Source: an uncultured Panacagrimonas sp. (GTDB taxonomy: Bacteria; Pseudomonadota; Gammaproteobacteria; Nevskiales; Nevskiaceae). Taken from it: DNA of 9,866 nucleotides. A model generated the notes under the pieces. That model saw nothing but the letters and a program-made list of their open reading frames with translations. It had not been told where the DNA came from and did not search any database. The stretch lies in NCBI GenBank assembly GCA_946481265.1, contig CAMLNE010000149.1, positions 1-9,866 of the forward strand. Direction: 5' to 3'. Both the position numbers and the translations under genes were made by a program. Shown piece after piece: positions 1-5,637 of the stretch (positions within the stretch are counted from its first letter, which is position 1; every line of letters begins with the position of its first letter).

Positions 1-50
1 CAGATCAGTAGATTGAAGCGGATGCTCCGGCGACCTGTGAGAAATGCGGG

Positions 51-878
51 CTAGCGCCTGAGGGGGATCAGCACGGTCCGTCCGCGGAACTCGAAGGCGA
101 TGCCCTCGGCGCTGATCTCGACGACGCGCGGACCCTCGCGCAGCGGGGCGCCTTCGATCGCCTTCTGCCCGTTGATCAACGCCCAGCGCCGCGTCGGGTC
201 CTCGTCGTAGACGTGCACATCGACGCGCAGCTCGGGGAAGGCGGCGCGGTAGTCGGAGGGCATGTCGCGCAGCGGCGTGAAGCCGTCGGCCGCGGGCTCG
301 ACCGGGATGGCCGCTTGCGGAGCGGCAGCGGGCTGGGCTGGCGCGGTCGGCTCCGGATCGGCAGGGACGGACATCGAAGCAGGGTCGGCGGCCATCGGCG
401 CCGATTCAGGGCCCGGCTCCGCCTCCGGCTGGGGTTCGCGGCCGGGGTCCGCTGCCGGTTCACGCTCGATGACGGGCGTGGGCGTGGAGACCGGGGCGGC
501 AGGCTCGTCGAGCAGGTCGTCGATCGACTCGGCCAGGACCTCTTCCTCGAGCGCCGGGTCGGCCGACGCCGGGCCGGGTGCCGGCCAGGGGTCCGGTGGG
601 ACCACCGGCACCGCTTCGGTCGGGACGGTGCCTTGCGCCGGCGCCGCACCCGCCGCCTGCATGGCAACTGGCGTCGGCCCGCGGTCGGGATGGCGCGGCC
701 ACACCAGCACGGTCAGCACGAGCAGGCCGGCAATCAGGCCCAGCAGCGCGAGCACACGCCGCGACGGCTGCCGGGAAGGACGTCGCGCGCTCGGCGCGGT
801 GACGTCGCCCAGCGAGGGCGTGCGACCCAGGTTGCGGTCGCGCTCGGCCTTGCGCAGCGCATCGAGGATGTAGCTCAC
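51..878 (-). CDS. gspB: General secretion pathway protein B (GspB), type II secretion accessory protein
   Basis: A 275-residue bitopic inner-membrane protein with the layout of GspB/ExeB. A short basic cytoplasmic N-terminus opens with MSYILDALRKAERDR, the usual start of this family. One membrane helix follows at about residues 42-60, then a long Pro/Ala/Glu-rich periplasmic linker (about 61-200) and a compact C-terminal T2SSB-type domain (about 201-275) containing VHVYDEDPTRRWALINGQ. In the family, GspB works with the GspA/ExeA ATPase to help the outer-membrane secretin pass or anchor in peptidoglycan. The start codon is GTG (876-878), only 7 nt after the TGA of the upstream gspA-like gene, so the two are very likely co-transcribed and perhaps translationally coupled; I see no strong Shine-Dalgarno. 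The stop is TAG (51-53). The linker is low complexity, so homology would be readable only at the two ends. The family call is confident; the activity is inferred from relatives. Confidence 0.88.
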   Translation of the reverse strand: MSYILDALRKAERDRNLGRTPSLGDVTAPSARRPSRQPSRRVLALLGLIAGLLVLTVLVWPRHPDRGPTPVAMQAAGAAPAQGTVPTEAVPVVPPDPWPAPGPASADPALEEEVLAESIDDLLDEPAAPVSTPTPVIEREPAADPGREPQPEAEPGPESAPMAADPASMSVPADPEPTAPAQPAAAPQAAIPVEPAADGFTPLRDMPSDYRAAFPELRVDVHVYDEDPTRRWALINGQKAIEGAPLREGPRVVEISAEGIAFEFRGRTVLIPLRR

Positions 879-885
879 GCCGGGC

Positions 886-2661
886 TCATGGCTCGAACCG
901 GAGCGTGGGCGTCCCCGGAGCGGGATCGGACAGCGCGATGCGCGTGCGGATGCCGACCACGCCGTCGGCGATCAGGTCGCGTGCCTCCTGGAACAGGCGC
1001 ACCTCCTCCTTCAGGCCCGCGTCGTAGCGATCCGAACGCACGGCCCGCTTGCCCATCATCTCCGCCAGCCGCTCACGCAGCCAGACAATGCTGGGGCCGC
1101 GCTGGCCCGGCGCGAGCTGCACGTCGCGGGTCTCGCGTCGCCACAGCAGGAAGATCTCGCCGTTCCAGGCACGGCTGAGATCCTCGATCGAGACGTCGAC
1201 GCCGCCGCGCCCGATCTCGACACGCGCACGATCGTCGGTGAGCTGGGTGACCAGCGCGTAGCGCTGGGCGCCGGCGTCGTCGCTGAGCGTGAGGATCGCC
1301 GGACGATCCATCTGGCGAAGATCCTTGAGCCCGCCATTGGTGCGATAGCACTCCAGACCCTGGGCGCGCAGCGTGCGGCAGACGTTGGAGCCGCTCTTCA
1401 CACTGATCGCGTTGTCCCATAGCCGGATGAGCTGACCGGTGAGCTGCGCCAGGCTCTGCCTGGACGCGAACACCTTGTTCATGGCCGCCGGATCCGGCGG
1501 TCGCACCTGCGGCGCGGCCGGCGGCGCGAGAGCGGGCCGGGGCGCCGGGGCGACGGGCGCCGGCTGCGGCGCAGGCGCCGGTGCCGGCGGCGCCACGCTG
1601 GCGACCGGCGCGGTGTCTTCCTCGGCGGGCTGCGCCTCCTCGGCCACCGGCATCGACGAGGGCTGCAGCAGACGCAGGATCGTCTGATAGATCAGCGCAC
1701 CGCCGATCATCAGGGCCAGGGCGATCAGGGCCCCCTCGAACCAGGTCAGCGAGAGCAAGGGCAAGCCGCCGCCGCTGCGCCGGTCCAGCCGACCCCAGCC
1801 GACACGCCGGTCGCCCAGCGCGTCGCGCTGCTTGCCGAGCACCTCGAGCGCCGCGCCGCGCACCAGCTCGGCGCTCACCCGGTGCTGGTGGCTGGCATAG
1901 GCGCCCAGCAGCGCGCGATCGCAGAGCACGTTGATCAGGCGCGGGACGCCGCGCGTGCGCCGATGGATCTCGGTGATCGCCTCCGGCGCGAACAGCTCCT
2001 CCTGCGTGCCGGCCACACCGAGCCGGTGGCGGACGTATTCGGCCGTCTCGTCCTCTTCCAGCGGTGTCAGGTGGTAGCGCGCGGTGATGCGGCTGGCCAG
2101 CTGGCGCAGCTCGGGGCCGGCCAGCACGTCGCTCAGCTCGGGCTGGCCGATCAGCATGATGCGCAGCAGCTTTTCCTTGTGCGTCTCCAGGTTGGTCAAC
2201 AGCCGCACCTGTTCGAGCACGCCGGGCTCGAGGTTCTGCGCCTCGTCGATGATCAGGACCGTGCGTTTGCCCTGCGCATGATTCTTGAGCAGGTGCAGGT
2301 TCAGCGCGTCGACCAGGTCCTTCAGTGTGGGCGTGGGTTCGCGGTCGTACACCACCCGCAGCTCGTCGCAGATCGACTGCACGAACTCGCGTTCGCTTTG
2401 TCGCGGGTTGTGGATCATCGCCACTTCGACGCCCTCGAGCTTCTGCTCGAGCAGGGTGCGAACCACGGTGGTCTTGCCGGTGCCGACCTCGCCGGTGAGC
2501 TGCACGAAGCCGCCGTACTGGCCGGTGCCGTACAGCAGGTGGCCCAGCGCCTCCTGGTGACGCGGCGACATGTACAGGTAGGCGGGATCGGGAGTGATCG
2601 AGAACGGCATCTCCCGCAGGTTGAAGAACTGCGTGTACACGACTGTTTTGTCGGGCTTCAA
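886..2661 (-). CDS. gspA: General secretion pathway protein A (GspA/ExeA-type AAA+ ATPase with peptidoglycan-binding domain)
   Basis: A 591-residue inner-membrane ATPase. The N-terminal cytoplasmic AAA+ module (about 8-275) opens with the family motif FFNLREMPFSITPDPAYLY. It has Walker A GEVGTGKTT at 57-65, Walker B VLIIDEAQN at 135-143, a sensor-1-like strand ending IGQPEL near 171-176, and arginines 191 and 195 in the finger region. A single membrane helix lies at about 309-328, followed by a Pro/Ala-rich periplasmic linker (about 335-395). A region at about 396-510, ending IFLLWRRE, recalls a degenerate C39-peptidase-like fold; I see no catalytic Cys/His pair, so this is inference. A peptidoglycan-binding type 1 domain follows (about 515-580; GLKEEVRLFQEA and DGVVG). 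In the family, ATP hydrolysis and peptidoglycan binding help the type II secretin assemble. The longest frame starts at TTG (2661), but relatives usually begin a few residues before the FFxL motif, so GTG at 2640 (residue 8) may be the true start. gspB follows after 7 nt. Confidence 0.88.
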   Translation of the reverse strand: MKPDKTVVYTQFFNLREMPFSITPDPAYLYMSPRHQEALGHLLYGTGQYGGFVQLTGEVGTGKTTVVRTLLEQKLEGVEVAMIHNPRQSEREFVQSICDELRVVYDREPTPTLKDLVDALNLHLLKNHAQGKRTVLIIDEAQNLEPGVLEQVRLLTNLETHKEKLLRIMLIGQPELSDVLAGPELRQLASRITARYHLTPLEEDETAEYVRHRLGVAGTQEELFAPEAITEIHRRTRGVPRLINVLCDRALLGAYASHQHRVSAELVRGAALEVLGKQRDALGDRRVGWGRLDRRSGGGLPLLSLTWFEGALIALALMIGGALIYQTILRLLQPSSMPVAEEAQPAEEDTAPVASVAPPAPAPAPQPAPVAPAPRPALAPPAAPQVRPPDPAAMNKVFASRQSLAQLTGQLIRLWDNAISVKSGSNVCRTLRAQGLECYRTNGGLKDLRQMDRPAILTLSDDAGAQRYALVTQLTDDRARVEIGRGGVDVSIEDLSRAWNGEIFLLWRRETRDVQLAPGQRGPSIVWLRERLAEMMGKRAVRSDRYDAGLKEEVRLFQEARDLIADGVVGIRTRIALSDPAPGTPTLRFEP

Positions 2662-2664
2662 AAG

Positions 2665-2678
2665 TGCGCGGGAGTATA
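2665..2678 (-). promoter_or_regulatory. Possible -10 box for the gspA-gspB pair
   Basis: The minus strand reads TATACT at 2678-2673, one base from the sigma-70 -10 consensus, in an otherwise very GC-rich gap between astB and gspA. No convincing -35 hexamer lies 16-18 nt upstream. Transcription would start near A2665. That would leave only about 4 nt before the TTG codon at 2661 but about 25 nt before the GTG at 2640, which favours the shorter GspA. This is seen by eye only and would be expected by chance at modest frequency. Confidence 0.35.
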
Positions 2679-2687
2679 GCTGCGGCT

Positions 2688-2704
2688 CGCCGCGCGCCGC
2701 GGCG
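2688..2704 (-). other. GC-only hairpin in the astB-gspA gap
   Basis: A perfect 7-bp inverted repeat (CGCCGCG, 3-nt loop CGC, CGCGGCG) lies about 45 nt downstream of the astB stop and just upstream of the possible gspA -10 box. No T-tract follows on the minus strand, so it does not qualify as an intrinsic terminator. It could slow polymerase, or reflect GC-rich chance pairing. Confidence 0.3.
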
Positions 2705-2746
2705 CCGATCGCGGGCGGCAGACGCGGCCGGGCGATGGATTCGGGC

Positions 2747-4135
2747 TCATCGCTGGAAGTCGTAGAGGCTGCCCAGGCCGAGCAGCTGCGTGAGACGGTC
2801 CAGGGCGGTGCGCGACTCGTCCAGCAGCTGCGGATCGGCCAGATCGCCGACCTCGAGGCGGTCGCGGTAGTGGCGCCGGACCCACTTCACCAGGCTGGCG
2901 TGACGCTCCGGCGTGAGCCAGCACGGCGGGTGCACCGCCTCGCGCTGCGCCGGCGTGAGCACCACGCGCAGGCGCAGGCAGGCAGGTCCGCCGCCGTTGC
3001 GCATCGACTGGCGCAGGTCGAACACCTGCACGCCGTCGATCGGGACCGCGGGATCGTCGATCCAGCGCTGCACCAGCGCCCAGGCGCGCGGCTGCTCCCG
3101 GCATTCGCGCGCGCACAGCAGCCAGGTGCCGCCGCCGGGCAGGTCGACCAGCTGGCTGTTGAACAGGTAGGACTCCACGGCCTGGTCCAGGCTCAGCTCG
3201 GCATCGCGCACCGCGATGAAACGCGCGGGCGTGGCCGGGCCGAGGACCCGGCGCGCCTGGCGCTGCAGCGCCGCGCTGTCCTCGAACGCGAATTCGTGAT
3301 GCAGCAGCAGGGACCGGTTGGCCGCCGCCACCACGTCGTTGTGGAAGGCGCCGGCCGCGATGGCGCGCGCGTCCTGGCGCACGAAGGCGACGCGCGCCGG
3401 CGGCAGGCCGTGGCTGCGGGCGATCGCCTCGCCGGCCGCGCGCGTCTGGCGCCCGATCGGCTCCACCGGGGCGTCGGCATCCGCGTCGGGGGCATCCCCG
3501 TCGGCGGCCGGCGGCGTGGCGTCGCGACCGTAGACGAACACCTCCAGCCCCGGCGCGCCGTGCTCGGCGCACAGTCGCAAGTGGTTGGCCGCGCCCTCGT
3601 CGGCACTGTCGGGCCGGGCCGCCACCGGTGGATGGATCACGAAATGGGCGGGGTCGGGAAACAGCCGGGCCAGCACGCGGCCGGTGATCGCCGCCTCCAG
3701 CGCACGATGCGGATGCGACACCAGGTTGGCCGGCGTGAAGTGCACGCGGCCATCGGCGCTGTCGGCCGCCGGCGATACCGTCGCGGCGTTGGCCGCCCAC
3801 ATGCTCGATGCCGAACCGACGCTGGCCAGCAGGTCGGGCGCCTCGCGGCGCACGCGATCGAGGATCGCGGCGTCGCGGCCCCGATAACCCCTGCCGCGCA
3901 GGCTCGGCAGGTGCGGTCGCTCGTGCGGCGGCAGCAGGCCCTGTGGCAGGCCCAGGTCGACCAGCGCGCGCATCTTGGCCAAGCCCTGCAGCGCCGCTTC
4001 GCGCGGGTTGGAGCGCTGCGAGGCGTTGCGCGCCGAGGCCCGGTTACCGCGGGCGAGCCCGCCGTAGTGATGGGTGGGGCCGACCAGGCCGTCGAAGTTC
4101 GCTTCCACAGCCTGCGGAGGGGGGACGGGATTCAT
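2747..4135 (-). CDS. astB: N-succinylarginine dihydrolase (AstB)
   Basis: Cytoplasmic enzyme of the arginine succinyltransferase (AST) pathway. It hydrolyses N2-succinylarginine to N2-succinylornithine, releasing two ammonia and CO2. From the ATG at 4135 the protein is 462 aa, close to the 447 aa of E. coli AstB. Family hallmarks run the full length: NFDGLVGPTHHYGGLA near the N-terminus, PPHERPHLPSL, DEGAANHLRL, GAFHNDVVAA, SYLFNSQL and NGGGPACLRLRVVLT. The guanidine-modifying-enzyme catalytic triad is intact as Glu180, His265 and Cys386, matching E. coli Glu174, His248 and Cys365. An Ala/Asp-rich stretch at about 205-225 looks like a small lineage-specific insertion. The frame stays open upstream to 4375 but loses similarity, and the family start pattern supports 4135; an in-frame ATG at 4156 is the alternative. 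No astC, astA, astD or astE is present in the window, so it is separated from its usual partners here. Confidence 0.93.
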   Translation of the reverse strand: MNPVPPPQAVEANFDGLVGPTHHYGGLARGNRASARNASQRSNPREAALQGLAKMRALVDLGLPQGLLPPHERPHLPSLRGRGYRGRDAAILDRVRREAPDLLASVGSASSMWAANAATVSPAADSADGRVHFTPANLVSHPHRALEAAITGRVLARLFPDPAHFVIHPPVAARPDSADEGAANHLRLCAEHGAPGLEVFVYGRDATPPAADGDAPDADADAPVEPIGRQTRAAGEAIARSHGLPPARVAFVRQDARAIAAGAFHNDVVAAANRSLLLHHEFAFEDSAALQRQARRVLGPATPARFIAVRDAELSLDQAVESYLFNSQLVDLPGGGTWLLCARECREQPRAWALVQRWIDDPAVPIDGVQVFDLRQSMRNGGGPACLRLRVVLTPAQREAVHPPCWLTPERHASLVKWVRRHYRDRLEVGDLADPQLLDESRTALDRLTQLLGLGSLYDFQR

Positions 4136-4149
4136 CGGCCGAACCTTAA

Positions 4150-4199
4150 CCTGCATTTTCCGAAGCCTTTCCTCGCGGCAAGGAAAAAGCCGATGCAGG
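4150..4199 (-). repeat. Nested inverted repeat in the putative astB leader
   Basis: Outer arms CCTGCAT (4150-4156) and ATGCAGG (4193-4199) are perfectly complementary. They enclose a second inverted repeat, TTTCCT (4168-4173) and AGGAAA (4181-4186), around a 7-nt loop. The structure ends 14 nt before the astB start codon, and the alternative ATG at 4156 lies in the outer arm. It could be a leader hairpin or an operator; no known regulator site is recognised. Confidence 0.4.
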
Positions 4200-4503
4200 C
4201 AGACAGGCCACCGGCCTGGGAAGTCGTGGCTGCGCAAGCGATCACCCGCGTGCACACGAGGGCCGGCCCCGGCGGAGCCGCAAGGCGCGCGACCCTGCAT
4301 CTCCCGCATCGCCGCCGATGCCCTCTTTCGAGCCGGCGAAGCGGCATGGAACGGCCGCGACACGGCGCTTGCCATCGATTGTCAGTGTGCGACCAATGAA
4401 GTCAGACCCAGGCGGCAGCTGCCCTCCCGCCCAGGTTTCATCGTCCCCGCATTTCCTTGTCTAGATTGATATTTCAAAACGTCGGAAATCCGGCACGGAA
4501 TAC

Positions 4504-4631
4504 GCTGCGCAGCAGGCCATGACGGTCCCCGCACATTCCGGACAACAGCGCTTGGCTTCTCGACGACGCTCTCTCCCCGCTGAGTCGTCGACCCGGCCCG
4601 GCCGGCATGCCGGCCGGCCGGGCCGATTTTT
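4504..4631 (+). ncRNA. Candidate structured RNA (small RNA or terminator-type leader), 5' end unknown
   Basis: On the plus strand a 10-nt palindrome (4504-4513) is followed by a hairpin with 8-bp arms TCGACGAC (4560-4567) and GTCGTCGA (4584-4591). Its 16-nt loop contains CTCTCTCCCC. A strong terminator hairpin follows at once. Two stem-loops ending in a T-tract, with no upstream plus-strand gene to terminate, is the pattern expected at the 3' end of a small RNA. C-rich loops are known in some bacterial small RNAs to pair with Shine-Dalgarno sequences. Equally, this could be the untranslated leader of the small gene starting at 4671. The left boundary is arbitrary because I cannot identify a promoter; the function is inference. 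Confidence 0.35.
4594..4631 (+). terminator. Rho-independent terminator upstream of the small plus-strand gene
   Basis: A 12-bp perfect GC stem (CGGCCCGGCCGG at 4594-4605, CCGGCCGGGCCG at 4614-4625) has an 8-nt loop CATGCCGG and is followed by A and five T (4627-4631). A second T5 occurs at 4640-4644. On the minus strand no T-tract follows the stem, so it acts in the plus direction only. It lies 39 nt before the ATG of the small gene, within what would be its leader, and no gene upstream on the plus strand needs it. Confidence 0.7.
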
Positions 4632-4657
4632 GATTCGCATTTTTCTACCGGAGTAGA

Positions 4658-4662
4658 TGGAG
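4658..4662 (+). promoter_or_regulatory. Ribosome-binding site choosing the ATG at 4671
   Basis: TGGAG lies 8 nt before ATG 4671. A second copy, CGGAG (4649-4653), lies 8 nt before an in-frame GTG at 4662. The two starts differ by three residues. The ATG is preferred because of its codon, but the duplicated signal leaves both possible. Confidence 0.6.
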
Positions 4663-4670
4663 TGTTCGAC

Positions 4671-4913
4671 ATGTCCACCACGGCCACCAGGAAAGCGAAC
4701 GTGCTGGCACGTCGATTCAGCCACGTCTGCATCATCTCGCTGGCCGCGCTGGTCACGTCGGGCACCGGCCTGCTGGCCTATGTCAACGACGACCCGGGGC
4801 CGCCCTGGCTGCGCTCGATGGTGCTGGTCTCGGCGGCAATGGTGGCGATCTCGTTCGTCGGCTGGCTGGTCATGAGCCTTGCCGCCTTCGCCCACGAGAT
4901 GAGCACGCGCTGA
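4671..4913 (+). CDS. Small two-helix membrane protein, function unknown
   Basis: An 80-residue protein (83 if the GTG at 4662 is used) that I do not recognise. It has a basic N-terminus (RK at 7-8, RR at 14-15) and a first hydrophobic helix at about 19-38. A short polar turn contains NDDPGPPW, a second helix spans about 49-72, and a short tail ends HEMSTR. Basic residues at the N-terminus suggest both ends are cytoplasmic with the Asp/Pro turn in the periplasm. Support for a real gene: a good ribosome-binding site, codon third positions strongly G/C like the neighbours, two clean hydrophobic segments, and a tail that stops just short of recO. It is the only plus-strand gene here and is isolated, with a terminator-like hairpin in its leader. 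No function can be assigned; its size and form fit small inner-membrane proteins that modulate larger complexes or respond to stress, but that is speculation. Confidence 0.7.
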   Translation: MSTTATRKANVLARRFSHVCIISLAALVTSGTGLLAYVNDDPGPPWLRSMVLVSAAMVAISFVGWLVMSLAAFAHEMSTR

Positions 4914-4932
4914 GTCCGAAACCGGCTCAGCG
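4908..4932. other. Shared hairpin spanning both stop codons of the convergent genes
   Basis: Arms CGCTGAG (4908-4914) and CTCAGCG (4926-4932) pair perfectly. An inner CCG/CGG pair (4916-4918, 4923-4925) closes an AAAC loop after a one-base bulge. The plus-strand TGA (4911-4913) and the recO TGA (minus strand, 4929-4927) each lie in an arm, and the stops are 13 bp apart. No T-tract follows on either side, so it is not a typical intrinsic terminator, but it may slow polymerase or protect both 3' ends. Confidence 0.45.
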
Positions 4933-5637
4933 TGGGGTATCGCCCCCGAATCGGCGCCGCAATTCGCGCAGCATCGTGGCCGTGCTCAGCGGCCGCTGTC
5001 CCAGGTGCGGGGCCAGCGCGGACCTGAGCAGCTGCCGCGCCGCACGAAGATCCCCGGCCTGCTCCAGGCGGTCATCGCGCAGCGCGATCAGCATGCGGCC
5101 GGAATAACTGTCCTGCTGCGCGGCTGGCACCGGCTGCGGGCCTTCGCCGCCGCCGAACGCGTAGTGCAGGGCCGGATCGAGATCCGGCGGCAGGTCCAGG
5201 CCGAAGCCGATCTCCGCCAGCAGGCTCAGCTCGAAGCGCCGCAAGGCCCGTTCGCCGAGGAGCGCCAGTCCCGCCAGGGCCTCGCCATAGGCGTCGAACA
5301 ATTCCGGATGGGCATCATGGCGCTGCACCAGGCGCAGCAGCAGCTCATTCAGGTACCAGCCGCTGAAGACCGCCTCCCCGCCCAGCTCCAGCGGCGTCCC
5401 CTGCGCCTCGACACCGCTGAGCGTGCCCAGATCGCCCGACTCGTTCCAGGACAGGAACAGGGGACGGAAGGACTGCAGCAGTGCCCGCGGCCTGGACTTC
5501 GCGCTGCGCGCCCCGCGTGCCAGCAGTCCCACGCGGCCGTGGGTACGCGAGAAGGCCTCGACCAGCAGGCTGCTGTCGCTGTACGGCGAGGCTTTGAGGA
5601 CCCAGGCGGGTTCGAGCTGGACCCGCGCCCGGCTCAC
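4927..5637 (-). CDS. recO: DNA repair protein RecO
   Basis: A 236-residue protein, close to the usual 230-250 aa of RecO. RecO works with RecR (and RecF) to load RecA onto SSB-coated single-stranded DNA during gap repair. The N-terminal OB-fold part shows the family pattern AWVLKASPYSDSSLLVEAFS, then HGRVGLLARGARSAKS and the strand LSWNESGDLGTLSGVE. The helical middle contains SGWYLNELLLRLVQRHDAHPELFD (about 90-115) and FELSLLAEIGFGLDL (about 138-152). As in many proteobacterial RecO proteins I see no four-Cys zinc site. The start is GTG (5637-5635), overlapping the era TGA as GTGA, so translation is probably coupled to era. It ends in the hairpin shared with the opposite small gene. In many Gammaproteobacteria pdxJ follows recO; here it does not. 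Confidence 0.93.
   Translation of the reverse strand: MSRARVQLEPAWVLKASPYSDSSLLVEAFSRTHGRVGLLARGARSAKSRPRALLQSFRPLFLSWNESGDLGTLSGVEAQGTPLELGGEAVFSGWYLNELLLRLVQRHDAHPELFDAYGEALAGLALLGERALRRFELSLLAEIGFGLDLPPDLDPALHYAFGGGEGPQPVPAAQQDSYSGRMLIALRDDRLEQAGDLRAARQLLRSALAPHLGQRPLSTATMLRELRRRFGGDTPR

Larger units (their letters stand above)
4136..4670. other. Gene-free stretch of about 530 bp between astB and the small plus-strand gene
   Basis: I see no credible coding frame here; the open frames on both strands resemble nothing I recognise. Next to astB lies a nested inverted repeat (4150-4199) that would fall in the astB leader. An AT-richer patch at about 4450-4502 stands out from its surroundings and is the most likely place for a promoter, but I cannot match a clean -35/-10 pair on either strand. 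The closest -10-like hexamer is TAGATT at 4462-4467 on the plus strand. A 10-nt palindrome, GCTGCGCAGC, sits at 4504-4513. Two tandem hairpins and a T-tract (4560-4631) follow, then the ribosome-binding site of the small gene. The stretch probably holds the promoters of both divergent genes and possibly a small RNA. Confidence 0.6.

Noticed and set aside
1..50. A terminator or another gene start downstream of gspB
   Set aside because: No inverted repeat with a T-tract and no start signal is visible in these 50 bases; it is too short to judge.
300..650. Low-complexity region in gspB as a tandem DNA repeat
   Set aside because: The Pro/Ala/Glu bias is at protein level only; I see no regular nucleotide period, and such linkers are normal for GspB.
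4136..4375. N-terminal extension of AstB up to 4375
   Set aside because: AstB similarity begins right after the ATG at 4135; the extension has no family match and would span the nested inverted repeat.
2594..4399. A 601-codon plus-strand open frame opposite astB
   Set aside because: It is antisense to a fully conserved AstB. The translation is Arg/Gly/Ala-rich low complexity typical of a GC-rich shadow frame, with no recognisable domain.
4466..4477. TTGATATTTCAA as an FNR-type site
   Set aside because: The half-sites are separated by too few bases for the TTGAT-N4-ATCAA consensus, and one half is incomplete; probably chance in an AT-richer patch.
4382..4895. Minus-strand open frames of 127 and 144 codons across the small gene and its leader
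   Set aside because: They run through the terminator hairpin and oppose the small two-helix gene; their translations look like shadow sequence and no start signal supports them.
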